Shown: one piece after another, positions 1 to 8,324 of the stretch
Layout of the letters: each line of letters starts with the position of its first letter
How positions within the stretch are numbered: the first letter of the stretch is position 1
Made by a program: the position numbers and the translations under genes
Notes under the pieces: generated by a model
What the model saw: the letters and a program-made list of their open reading frames with translations, nothing else
What the model was told of the DNA's origin: nothing
Database searches by the model: none
Source: Paludibacter sp.
GTDB lineage: Bacteria; Bacteroidota; Bacteroidia; Bacteroidales; Paludibacteraceae
Length of the DNA: 48,435 nt
Direction: 5' to 3'
NCBI GenBank assembly: GCA_030655595.1
Contig: JAUSNQ010000082.1
Span: 1 to 48,435, forward strand

Positions 1-68
1 AGTTCAAGTCCGGTAATACCTGCCTGGTATTCGCGTACCGAACTGTCGGGGAATGTTATTTTTATCAT
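1..68 (-). CDS. thrS: Threonyl-tRNA synthetase, N-terminal fragment (host)
   Basis: The minus strand reads MIKITFPDSSVREYQAGITG from an ATG at 68-66 and runs off the left edge. This matches the start of the TGS domain of Bacteroidetes ThrS, which charges tRNA-Thr. Only 22 codons are visible, so the rest of the enzyme cannot be judged. It is a chromosomal gene transcribed away from the tRNA-Leu and the prophage. Confidence 0.8.
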   Translation of the reverse strand, partial: MIKITFPDSSVREYQAGITGLE

Positions 69-106
69 ACAATGAACCTTACAAATGGTTTTTAAATTTT
101 GAAGTG

Positions 107-114
107 CAAAAGTA
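107..114 (-). promoter_or_regulatory. Candidate -7 element for thrS
   Basis: The minus strand reads TACTTTTG, a full match to the Bacteroidetes -7 consensus TAnnTTTG, about 40 nt upstream of the thrS start. No clear -33 TTTG is seen. Confidence 0.45.
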
Positions 115-123
115 GTAAAAAAA

Positions 124-153
124 TTGGCACATTAAAAATAATTATTATCTTTG
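124..153 (+). promoter_or_regulatory. Promoter of tRNA-Leu
   Basis: TTGG at 124-127 and TATCTTTG at 146-153 are separated by 18 nt and fit the Bacteroidetes primary sigma pattern. The -7 box ends 18 nt before the tRNA, so transcription would start just upstream of it. Confidence 0.6.
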
Positions 154-171
154 CACCCGCTTTAGCGAATT

Positions 172-253
172 GCGGCTGTGGCGTAATTGGTAGCCGCGCC
201 AGACTTAGGATCTGGTGCCGAGAGGCGTGGGGGTTCGAGTCCCTTCAGCCGCA
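172..253 (+). tRNA. tRNA-Leu (anticodon UAG)
   Basis: The 7-bp acceptor stem GCGGCTG (172-178) pairs with CAGCCGC (246-252), with discriminator A at 253. The anticodon stem CCAGA/TCTGG encloses the loop CTTAGGA with anticodon TAG at 206-208. A long variable arm (type II tRNA) and a GGTTCGAGTCC T-arm follow. CCA is not encoded. The 3' end is the phage integration target: its last 14 bases (240-253) lie inside the 17-bp att core, so the gene stays functional in the lysogen. Confidence 0.97.
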
Positions 254-256
254 CAA
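240..256 (+). other. attL core
   Basis: TCCCTTCAGCCGCACAA spans the 3' end of tRNA-Leu and recurs exactly at 45738-45754. The flanks differ after the core, and a few more bases match imperfectly upstream (GGTTnGAnT). The integrase lies just inside, as expected for tyrosine-recombinase prophages that use tRNA 3' ends. Confidence 0.93.
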
Positions 257-294
257 GTTGTTATTAACTCGTTGATAACAAACATTCATAAAAA

Positions 295-342
295 AATAAG
301 TGTCTGTAACAAGACAAAAATTAATGTCTACAGACACTTATT
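295..342 (+). terminator. Phage-supplied terminator or operator behind tRNA-Leu
   Basis: A perfect 14-bp inverted repeat, AATAAGTGTCTGTA (295-308) and TACAGACACTTATT (329-342), has a 20-nt spacer. It lies 40 nt after the tRNA and about 60 nt before the integrase start. The right arm is followed by a pyrimidine-rich stretch but no long T-run. It could terminate the tRNA transcript now cut off from its native terminator, or be an operator for the integrase. Confidence 0.5.
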
Positions 343-365
343 CCTTCCTTGAGCATTTTGTTTTT

Positions 366-382
366 GTTATTAGTGTCGCAGC
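366..382 (+). repeat. 17-bp direct repeat, left copy
   Basis: GTTATTAGTGTCGCAGC occurs here, 18 nt before the integrase ATG, and again in the same orientation at 44732-44748 near the right end. In the circular phage the two copies would bracket the repressor and attP. Confidence 0.6.
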
Positions 383-399
383 TAAAAAGCAAAAAAATC

Positions 400-1617
400 A
401 TGGGAAGAAAAGCTAAAGAAATCGTTTATCCACATCTCAACGACTGCAAAGGGGATGTGAATGGGAAGTGGTATGTAGAATACTCAGTAACAAACAGGCT
501 CACTGGCGAGAAAGTCAGATCGAGAATTTATGAGGGATTCGACAAATTTACAACATACCAGGAAAAAAAATCCTATGCCGATGGGATTATTAAAGAATAC
601 ACTCACAAACTTGACTCCGGATGGAGGCCTTTCGATCAGAACTCTGAAGTTGAATTTGAAGATGCATTAGCTTACTATAATTCAATAACTTTTAAAGGAA
701 AAAAAACGCGTAACAAATCTTTTATTCAGCCTCTATTTTCTGAATATTTGCTTTGGAAAAAGCCATTTGTGGCTTCTACTACGCTCGAGGATCATCGCTC
801 TAAACTACGTCAGTTTTCTCAGTATCTTGAGCATAATAGGCTATTAGATAAGGATATCACGTACTTTAACAGTGATGTGATCATTCGTTTTCTACGCCTA
901 TTATCAGAAACAAAATCAAGAAAAACAATTCAGAAGTATCAACAGGTGCTGCATGGATTTTTCGGTTTTCTTAAGACAGAGAAAAAAATTAAGATCCAAA
1001 ACCCTGTTGACAGCAATATTCCACGCATGGGCAAAATTGTTGATATGGCTCCTGCCGGAATCCCGGAAAGTATTCGTAGAATTCTGAAGAATGAAATTGA
1101 GAAGGAATACCCACAACTATGGATGTCGTGCTGTTTTGTATATTATACAGCAATCAGGCCATGTACTGAATTGCGTTATCTTAAAATTAAAAATATAAAT
1201 TTTACATCTCGGACTATTACAGTATTTAATGATAGATCCAAAAACAGGAGAACTGAAACGATCGACATCCCGGATGAGCTTTATTACCTTATAACAGAAA
1301 AATGGAAGCTTCAGGACTATAATGGTGAATTATATTTGCTTGGTAAACATGGTGAACCCGGTACTGAAGTGCTTGGAAGAAACACATTGAGAGAACGATT
1401 TAATAAAATCCGGGACCGCTTGAATTTATCTAAAGATATAAAGTATTATTCCTGGAAACATTCAGGAGCTCAGGAACTGGCCGATGCCGGAGCGAATACC
1501 TATGAACTTCAAAGGCATCTCCGGCACCGGGATTTAGCAACTACTGAAAAGTACTTGAGGAAAAGAATTGGGCAAAAATCTGATATGATAAAGAAGAATT
1601 TTCCATCAATTGGGTGA
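400..1617 (+). CDS. int: Tyrosine-type site-specific integrase
   Basis: This 405-residue tyrosine recombinase probably catalyses insertion at the tRNA-Leu 3' end and, with an excision factor, release. Catalytic-domain landmarks (numbered from the ATG at 400) are R253 in AIRPCTELRYL, K281 in the beta-hairpin, H354 in WKHSGA, H376 in RHLRHRD and nucleophile Y385 in TTEKYL. The second box-II arginine is replaced by the HxGA form common in Bacteroidetes integrases. The N-terminal half has an arm-binding domain and a SAM-like core-binding domain (about 120-220). The upstream in-frame start at 349 was rejected because it would add a hydrophobic stretch spanning the 17-bp repeat, whereas MGRKAKE fits the family start. 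It is the first gene inside attL and the only rightward gene at this end. Confidence 0.95.
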   Translation: MGRKAKEIVYPHLNDCKGDVNGKWYVEYSVTNRLTGEKVRSRIYEGFDKFTTYQEKKSYADGIIKEYTHKLDSGWRPFDQNSEVEFEDALAYYNSITFKGKKTRNKSFIQPLFSEYLLWKKPFVASTTLEDHRSKLRQFSQYLEHNRLLDKDITYFNSDVIIRFLRLLSETKSRKTIQKYQQVLHGFFGFLKTEKKIKIQNPVDSNIPRMGKIVDMAPAGIPESIRRILKNEIEKEYPQLWMSCCFVYYTAIRPCTELRYLKIKNINFTSRTITVFNDRSKNRRTETIDIPDELYYLITEKWKLQDYNGELYLLGKHGEPGTEVLGRNTLRERFNKIRDRLNLSKDIKYYSWKHSGAQELADAGANTYELQRHLRHRDLATTEKYLRKRIGQKSDMIKKNFPSIG

Positions 1618-1630
1618 AGTATATTAACAT

Positions 1631-1653
1631 GCTACATACTACAAACTACAAAC
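1631..1653 (-). repeat. TTGTAG-type repeats near the integrase 3' end
   Basis: On the minus strand this reads as tandem TTGTAG units ending TTGTAGTATGTAG. That 13-mer recurs at 37720-37732 within the repeat cluster downstream of the VapE gene. A 13-mer match alone could be chance; the shared unit makes it worth noting. Confidence 0.4.
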
Positions 1654-1655
1654 AA

Positions 1656-1680
1656 AATAACCCTCGCAATTTGGGTTATA
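1656..1680. terminator. Bidirectional terminator between integrase and tail fibre
   Basis: ATAACCC (1657-1663) pairs with GGGTTAT (1673-1679) across a 9-nt loop. On the minus strand the right arm runs into a T-rich tail. It sits between the convergent integrase and late tail genes. Confidence 0.65.
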
Positions 1681-1705
1681 GGCATTTTCAATATCTGGTG
1701 TGTTT

Positions 1706-4700
1706 TTATTGGCAGAAATTAGCAACAAAGTTCCTAAACACAACATCCCCAATTTGATAATATCCCTCAGTTGATGGGTGAACTCCATTTGTACCAATTT
1801 TTTCAGTTTTTGTTGCTCTTGTATTAACCACCTTATCCGTTTCGGGCATATTATTTTCGCTGTCAAATTGAGCTGATACGTTTACAAATTCCATAAATGC
1901 AGAATATGCACTTTCATTACACCAATCTTGATATGCTTTGTTTTGATTCAAAACTGTGACCACATTACCATACATGTCCGCATAACTTGTTCCAGTTGCG
2001 CCATAATTAGCACCCATCCCCCCATTTAAACTTGGAAGTTGTATTCCCATAATCTTTATTTTGCAATCTGGAAAGTTCGTATGAATATGGTCTATTAACG
2101 TCTTGGCTGTTGTTATCATGCTTGAGAAATTACTCCTATGTGGAGTTTGTGCATTCCACGATAGAAGAAAAAATATAGCATCACAACTACCCCCCATATA
2201 TGCATTAACATATTGAGGAAAATCAAGAGAATTAGTATCTGATTCCCAAAATGGATTTCCAGCATCTGGTTCTGATGAACTAAAAGAAAGAGTAACATCC
2301 CCCTCTCCTGTTGCTTTTGTTAATATACCTGATGCAGTTGGTGCGCCAGTTCCAAGAGCCGAAACGTAACCAGCACCTTCAGTTACATTAACTTCTGAAA
2401 TAGTATATACAATTCCATTATTAGTATATGTCGCTCCTATAGATGGTGATGTTGTAACGCCAGAAATAATAAATTTATAAGCTTCACGACCAGCAGTAGA
2501 ATATGAATCCCACGACCATCCTCCAGTTCCTTCCCATCCTATTCCACCACCTGTTTTTCTTCCCAAAAATGAAATGTTTGATAATGCCAAACCAGATGGC
2601 GAACCTCCAGAACCAACCAATCTTCGTGATGCTTCCTGACACCAGATTCCTGCAGAAGTTAAACTATCGCCTACGCAAAGTATTTTCTTTGCTGTAGATG
2701 GAGATTGAACAGCAGCCCTGGTTATAAGGTTACATGTTTTCGTCCCAATTATCAGACCGTCTTTGTTTTTAACTTCTATTTTGAAAGTGGTTGTACCAAC
2801 ATCTCCAGATACTGGCAGATATTCAAAATACCGTGGGTATTGTTTGCCCTTCGAGCAGGACACTAATACATCGTAAATGTATGGATTTGGCGCTTTTATC
2901 ATACCCCGATAAAATAACTGAAGTGTATCTCCTACTACTGCATATATATTGTCAGGCAAACTTATGTCAATTACTTCAGGAGAAAGCAAATCCAATTGTT
3001 CTTCAATTTCATTTAATTTTTCATTTATTTCATCTAATTCAATTAAATGTTTAATTTCTCTGGCATTACTCATTAATAAGTGTTGTATCGGAATACAGGG
3101 ATTTCCCGAAAAAACAGCCCATGACGTTGGCACACTCGGCTCAAACGTTTTGTCAGTTATGTAGTATGAATTTCCTGCAAAATTTGTTTGAGTACCATTG
3201 ACAGTACCACCATATGCATATTGCCCATCTTTATTATAAAAACAATATCCAATAAAATAGCTGCTCCCTGTAAATGAGCTGTCATTTAGCGTAATTACTT
3301 CAGTTAACCCCGGATTGAATAAAGGTATAAATACATCTGTTAATGTTGCTAATTCAGAGTTAACCGGTATTTTTTTAGAAAGTGCTACAATATCACCATT
3401 GGCAGACTGTTTAACAACTGCCTGAATATGTGCCCATTCCCTTTCTTCAGTTACTGCATGTCTTTTAATCGCGGGTATGCTAATTGCATTAAAATCAATT
3501 CCAACTTTATCAAATAAAGCTCCCCATCCTGTAAATGGACTTCCATACGATTGTCCGCCATTTTGAGTCAGATAATTAACAGAAACAGAGAAAGAATCAT
3601 AAACCAATATGTCGGAAAACGCATTTGAGATTAAAGTAATACCTTGATTAATCAAATCAGACAAATTGATTGAATCCGAGTTGTATAATTTAAGATAAGG
3701 CAACCGAGAGCCCTGTGTAGCGATATTTGTCCAAGCATCATATCCGTGTTCAATAGTAGAATATTGCTCAAAAACGGTCAAATCAAGCAAACCACCTTCT
3801 GTCCCAGTTACCTGTCTTCCACCTATTATTATGGTTGTAAAGTCTTCAGCTCTGATACCAAACCAGAACTTAGAACCAACTAAATCAGATGTAATATCTC
3901 TATCAAAAATAAAATAGTATGTCAATACATTTGCTCCGGCAGCTTTTGTTAGAACTGAACTTGTAGCAACTATATTTCCATTCTCATCCCATACATATCC
4001 AATTACATTTTTATTAGCATGACTTGAGGAAAAACAAAATTCAGCAACTCGAAACGTGGCAATAAAGTTACACTTATACCTCCAACCATTAAAAATGGAA
4101 GTGGGAGTGTCAGTATTCAAAAAATTATCATAAGCTGTTGCAACTGGTGTGGACTTCATTTCTTTAAAAATACCACCCATTGCAGGTAGCATTTTATTCC
4201 TATTCGCTCTATTTGTTGGCCACTCTTTTTTGAACCCTGTTCCATTGTTATAAATTATTTGTCCAGCACTACAATTTGTTAAGCCAAACACGGTACCATT
4301 TTCAATTGCTAACCAAGCCTTGTTTAGCAAAGAACCTGAGGATGGTGTAGGTGTAGAAGTTGTAACAATATCAACAAATATCAAAGATGGGTCATGAAAT
4401 TTTATTATCTGAGCAATCTGTGAATAGATTACCGAAGTTGATGTTTTTTGACTTAACACTTTAGTTTCACTATTTCCCAATACTGCAAGAACATCGCTCA
4501 CGCCAACAGATGATATATTTGTCCTCGCCTGAGTTTTTTGCCCCTCCGTCAAACTTTGCTCCGAATGTTTCACAACAGCACCTTCCAAATCTTCAGTTCT
4601 TACATCAATATCATTTACAGACTCCTTTACGTCTGTAAAATTATCATTAAACGCATCCTCAATCTCCTTGCCTGTCGACGGCGTTTGACCATTATAATTT

Positions 4701-4735
4701 GAAAATATTTTCTTCAATGTTCCTATTACTGACAT
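1706..4735 (-). CDS. Tail fibre/tip protein with C-terminal SGNH (GDSL) esterase domain
   Basis: A 1009-residue protein at the end of the late tail operon. The N-terminus has a short anchor and a coiled stretch with LTEGQKTQARTNI, a phrase common in tail fibres. The middle is beta-rich with a short coiled coil (NEIEEQLDLL). From about residue 680 an SGNH hydrolase appears: block I is CVGDSLTSAG, a Gly/Trp-rich stretch follows, and the last block is TNGVHPS near residue 988, where Asn replaces the usual Asp of DxxH. It probably removes ester groups such as O-acetyls from host surface glycans during adsorption. I chose the ATG at 4735, three bases after the upstream stop; the longer reading frame overlaps the previous gene by 22 codons. 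Confidence 0.8.
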   Translation of the reverse strand: MSVIGTLKKIFSNYNGQTPSTGKEIEDAFNDNFTDVKESVNDIDVRTEDLEGAVVKHSEQSLTEGQKTQARTNISSVGVSDVLAVLGNSETKVLSQKTSTSVIYSQIAQIIKFHDPSLIFVDIVTTSTPTPSSGSLLNKAWLAIENGTVFGLTNCSAGQIIYNNGTGFKKEWPTNRANRNKMLPAMGGIFKEMKSTPVATAYDNFLNTDTPTSIFNGWRYKCNFIATFRVAEFCFSSSHANKNVIGYVWDENGNIVATSSVLTKAAGANVLTYYFIFDRDITSDLVGSKFWFGIRAEDFTTIIIGGRQVTGTEGGLLDLTVFEQYSTIEHGYDAWTNIATQGSRLPYLKLYNSDSINLSDLINQGITLISNAFSDILVYDSFSVSVNYLTQNGGQSYGSPFTGWGALFDKVGIDFNAISIPAIKRHAVTEEREWAHIQAVVKQSANGDIVALSKKIPVNSELATLTDVFIPLFNPGLTEVITLNDSSFTGSSYFIGYCFYNKDGQYAYGGTVNGTQTNFAGNSYYITDKTFEPSVPTSWAVFSGNPCIPIQHLLMSNAREIKHLIELDEINEKLNEIEEQLDLLSPEVIDISLPDNIYAVVGDTLQLFYRGMIKAPNPYIYDVLVSCSKGKQYPRYFEYLPVSGDVGTTTFKIEVKNKDGLIIGTKTCNLITRAAVQSPSTAKKILCVGDSLTSAGIWCQEASRRLVGSGGSPSGLALSNISFLGRKTGGGIGWEGTGGWSWDSYSTAGREAYKFIISGVTTSPSIGATYTNNGIVYTISEVNVTEGAGYVSALGTGAPTASGILTKATGEGDVTLSFSSSEPDAGNPFWESDTNSLDFPQYVNAYMGGSCDAIFFLLSWNAQTPHRSNFSSMITTAKTLIDHIHTNFPDCKIKIMGIQLPSLNGGMGANYGATGTSYADMYGNVVTVLNQNKAYQDWCNESAYSAFMEFVNVSAQFDSENNMPETDKVVNTRATKTEKIGTNGVHPSTEGYYQIGDVVFRNFVANFCQ

Positions 4736-4737
4736 AA

Positions 4738-5940
4738 TTATGATGTTTTTAAAGTTAGATCTGAAAATAAAAATCCATACCCATTTGTAATCCCTGATTC
4801 CCAAATTGCTTCGCCGAAATTAAAATCGGCCAGCGATTCATCTACTTCAGGTGAATGATTGATATCGATATCGACAAATTTAATTGTAAGTTTCACACTG
4901 CCTGGTTCCCGGGGCACTATATCATGCGTGAAATCATCGGCACTAATTCTTACCTCATGTTCCCGGCCGGTTTGATCAATAAGATATTTTTTCTCGCTTT
5001 GAAGCATATCCCGGATAAACAGGAACTCATCCAAAGTTTTATACCCGAAATCAGCACTAATAATTTCACGAAGCTTCAACCGGTTATTTTGCTCAATATA
5101 ATCATCCGTTAACTGATCATAGATCATGAATGCGCTATCTGTGAACTCGGGTTTAGCAATTGCTTTACCGGTCACTTCAATTTGTTCATAAGCCGAAAAG
5201 GAGTTGGCAAAGCGAATAATATATTTATCAGGAGTAGCTGCCGGTTTTTTGATGATGATATCAAACACGAATTTTCCATCAAGCAGGATCCCAAGATATG
5301 CCGGGATCTTCCCATAACTTGTGAAGCTCGCGTTTCGTAAGACTTCTACATTGAACGCGTACATATCACCCTCGGTTAACTCCGGAAATGCAAACACATT
5401 ACCATACTCGGTGACAACGGTATATGCTTTGTCGGATGCGATGAAATACAGCGGAAACAACTCGTTTTCTTTCACAACAATGTGCCGGCCGGATGTGCGT
5501 GTTGTCATGAAGAACTGTTTGTCTATATTCAAGAGTTTATAGCTGAAGATATCAGTGTCTAACCCTTTCAAATACCTGAGCATTTTCTTCCCAATACCAC
5601 CTTTATAAATCTTCCCGGAATAATTCAAAGTAGATTCGCCTTGCGTGAATTCTACTAAAATAGGCAAATGACTGTTTGCTATTTGAGTTACCATGACGGC
5701 CATGCTGACAATCTGAGATTTTTGCATGTAAGATTTTACAATCTCTGAGATCTGAATATTCGCTTCAAATTCACCAGCTGATCCTGCAGGAATTGAAGTG
5801 CCGGAGAAAATCACTACACTATTAATCATAATATTATAATGAATCAACTCCTGTACTGTGGATTGCAATTCAAACACAATTGGATTGTTAACCAAATATG
5901 CTTGCTTGGGCTCATTTTTATATGAAAGTGTTCCTGGCAT
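4738..5940 (-). CDS. Tail protein, function unknown
   Basis: A 400-residue protein without a motif I recognise. It is rich in predicted beta strands, has no signal peptide or membrane segment, and lies between a small gene and the fibre in a tightly packed tail operon (1-bp overlap with its upstream neighbour). Position suggests a baseplate or distal tail component linking the hub to the fibre. That role is inferred from synteny only. Confidence 0.6.
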   Translation of the reverse strand: MPGTLSYKNEPKQAYLVNNPIVFELQSTVQELIHYNIMINSVVIFSGTSIPAGSAGEFEANIQISEIVKSYMQKSQIVSMAVMVTQIANSHLPILVEFTQGESTLNYSGKIYKGGIGKKMLRYLKGLDTDIFSYKLLNIDKQFFMTTRTSGRHIVVKENELFPLYFIASDKAYTVVTEYGNVFAFPELTEGDMYAFNVEVLRNASFTSYGKIPAYLGILLDGKFVFDIIIKKPAATPDKYIIRFANSFSAYEQIEVTGKAIAKPEFTDSAFMIYDQLTDDYIEQNNRLKLREIISADFGYKTLDEFLFIRDMLQSEKKYLIDQTGREHEVRISADDFTHDIVPREPGSVKLTIKFVDIDINHSPEVDESLADFNFGEAIWESGITNGYGFLFSDLTLKTS

Positions 5941-6164
5941 TATTTCGGTGTTACCTTAAGTACCACAATATTGTATTTAATGTCATCAAACGATTCAACT
6001 GTATTGTCTGACAAGAATATACTTCGCTCAATAGACTCAACTCGCAGGAATGAATAAAACTCACTTTGTGATTTATCTTCGTTTCCGGGAATCGCGATCC
6101 ACCGGGCATATAAAACATTCGTGTCGGCGAGCGATGGTGTTGATATGATTGTTTGCTTATTCAT
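5940..6164 (-). CDS. Small tail-operon protein
   Basis: 74 residues from the ATG at 6164 (MNKQTIISTPS). A longer reading from a TTG at 6206 is possible but would overlap a promoter. No recognised domain. The centre contains WIAIPGNEDKSQSEFYSF and the end is beta-like (YNIVVLKVTPK). It is the first gene behind a late promoter (6170-6204) and overlaps the 400-residue tail gene by one base. Confidence 0.6.
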   Translation of the reverse strand: MNKQTIISTPSLADTNVLYARWIAIPGNEDKSQSEFYSFLRVESIERSIFLSDNTVESFDDIKYNIVVLKVTPK

Positions 6165-6169
6165 TTTGT

Positions 6170-6204
6170 CAAAATTATTTGTTTCTATAGTGGTTATAAA
6201 GGAC
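6170..6204 (-). promoter_or_regulatory. Late promoter (a), tail fibre genes
   Basis: On the minus strand: GTCCTTT (6204-6198), 20 nt, then TAATTTTG (6177-6170), a full -7 match. It lies just before the 74-residue gene at 6164 and just after the stop of the 705-residue tail protein. One of six sites with identical spacing. Confidence 0.75.
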
Positions 6205-6206
6205 AA

Positions 6207-8324
6207 TTAATAGACAATTTCTTCAGGAGTGTATGTAATAGTTTCAACGATATCATAAATTGAATGTGTTGCAAAATCCATGACTTTAAAATTGTACGTA
6301 AAGATTCGCTGTTCGTTATTAGTAAATTGTAATTCGGTTGGGATTTTCCAAATCAATTTACTTATTTCTATTTCTACAGGTTCATCATCAATAATTACAA
6401 TTACAAATTCATTTGTTGCACCTTCAATAACATGATAATTTCCAACACCTAATAAAACATCCGGATCAGGAACGCGAGTTCTTACCCACTTCCAATAATA
6501 TCTTTGATTTTCGTAAGTTGGAATCATTTGCTCAGCAACAAGATCATACGGCTGATATAACTTGGTAGTTAAAAATGAAAATTCCGGGATACTTTCGGAT
6601 TGATTCATCCTGAATTTTATCTGTTTTGTTATAAGAGGTTGATTGTTAATCAATTTTTGTTTTGAAATATCGTAATCTAAAACACTTGACTCTGACATTT
6701 TTAATTTGCATTTCACTTCAAAATTTGAGTGTCTGATAAACGAATCATAATGTTTCCAAAACCGGTTATACAAACCATCTTCACGATTAATAGTGAGTGA
6801 TATATCCTGCCTGATTGGACCATCATATATAAAATTACCAAATTCATCCCTATTTATTTGTGATGCAAAAAAATAATTGTACTGTGCAATATTTGTCAGT
6901 TGTGTTAATTTAAACCCAAAGGCAAAGGCTATTTTTGACGCACTGATGGTATTATCATTATCACTTTCCTTATTTGTGTTCTCAGTATAATTCAGTCTGT
7001 AACCTAACAGAAAAGCTAAATATGTATGTCCAGATTTATAACGCATTAAAGGAACAGACAGATCATCCATTTTAATTTCTTCATATTCAATATCATTCTC
7101 TTTGTCCCAATCGAAAAAATCAGAAGAATTAATAACTGTAGAACCATTATATGGATTATTTACATAATATCTTGATATAATTTTGTCGAATAAGTTTACA
7201 ACTCCTTCAGTAATATTTATACCATTATATTCTGTAAATTGATCATATTCCTGTAGAAATTTTTCAAATGTGTTGTACGGTGTTTTCGATGATTCAATTT
7301 CGCGATTAGCAGTTAACTTTAACTGTTTTGGCAATGAAGAATAATTGATTATAAGTTCTTCTGTTTTAAACTCGTTTAAATCTATGTAATCGGGAATATC
7401 TGTGCGTAATAAGTTGTTTATAAATCTCAACCTAACAGTTTTTGCATTAGAATTTATATAATATTTCATGCCGAATTTATTATATAAATAATCAAAAAAT
7501 TCGTTCACAGTTACATCGGGCATCATATCTTTATAATTCAAAACACCTGTTACAACAGTATCCATCACATTGTTAAGCAGAACCAGTTTGCCCAGCTGAT
7601 ATTCTGCAAATGGATTTTCCACAATGGTGTATCCAAAATAAGAAAATATTAGCTGCAGGATCTTATGTACTTTTAAAAAAGGAGAAATGCCAAACCCACG
7701 AGGAACATCTAATTGAATTTCCTCAGAATCATATACAGTCATAATTCGACGATTTAATCCGCTTAGTTCAGCCAGCCGTCCATTTGGTAAGTTTTCAGGA
7801 TCAATCGTTAAATCAAGTTCATTTACAATTATGTAATACTCTTTTGAATCAACTTTCTCATATTGTAAGATAACAGGAAACACATAAAAATCTGCTACTG
7901 TCTCATTTTTCATAACATCAGTCAAATAGCTCAGCAAATAATCCAATTTTTGTTCGAGTGTTCCGGAATATTCTAAAACAGGCAATCCCGGTAAATCTTT
8001 TAATTTAATTGTACCCATTTTATTATACAATTCAGCCTCATCAAAACCTATCCCGGCATTAAATCCCGAGTTAATTGTCATCAAACCCTGCTGTTGATAT
8101 GCATCCGATTCTACTAATACCGGAAATGTTTCTGGCCGTTCTGCTTTGTCTAAGCGTTCGGTGTTCAACAACAATTTCCGATTGTTGTCTGTCGCAGGAA
8201 AATTAATTGTAATAGTTTTACTTCCGGATGTAGTAAATGCAGGATTATTTTTTTCTGCTTCAATCACATAATCCTGTGGCAAATCAAATATCTCTCCGGT
8301 TTTCTTTTTAATCTTTAAACTCAT
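6207..8324 (-). CDS. Large tail/baseplate protein
   Basis: 705 residues, following the tape measure with a 4-bp overlap. In tailed phages this slot usually holds distal tail or tail-lysin/hub proteins. The N-terminus (IKKKTGEIFDLPQDYVIEAE) and the short phrase SKTITINFPATDNNRKLL look like a structural beta domain. No peptidase or lysozyme motif was found. No membrane segment or signal peptide. It is the last gene before late promoter (a). Confidence 0.65.
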   Translation of the reverse strand: MSLKIKKKTGEIFDLPQDYVIEAEKNNPAFTTSGSKTITINFPATDNNRKLLLNTERLDKAERPETFPVLVESDAYQQQGLMTINSGFNAGIGFDEAELYNKMGTIKLKDLPGLPVLEYSGTLEQKLDYLLSYLTDVMKNETVADFYVFPVILQYEKVDSKEYYIIVNELDLTIDPENLPNGRLAELSGLNRRIMTVYDSEEIQLDVPRGFGISPFLKVHKILQLIFSYFGYTIVENPFAEYQLGKLVLLNNVMDTVVTGVLNYKDMMPDVTVNEFFDYLYNKFGMKYYINSNAKTVRLRFINNLLRTDIPDYIDLNEFKTEELIINYSSLPKQLKLTANREIESSKTPYNTFEKFLQEYDQFTEYNGINITEGVVNLFDKIISRYYVNNPYNGSTVINSSDFFDWDKENDIEYEEIKMDDLSVPLMRYKSGHTYLAFLLGYRLNYTENTNKESDNDNTISASKIAFAFGFKLTQLTNIAQYNYFFASQINRDEFGNFIYDGPIRQDISLTINREDGLYNRFWKHYDSFIRHSNFEVKCKLKMSESSVLDYDISKQKLINNQPLITKQIKFRMNQSESIPEFSFLTTKLYQPYDLVAEQMIPTYENQRYYWKWVRTRVPDPDVLLGVGNYHVIEGATNEFVIVIIDDEPVEIEISKLIWKIPTELQFTNNEQRIFTYNFKVMDFATHSIYDIVETITYTPEEIVY

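Noticed and set aside
349..399. Upstream start for the integrase
   Set aside because: It would add 17 mostly hydrophobic residues over the 17-bp repeat; the ATG at 400 gives the family-like N-terminus.
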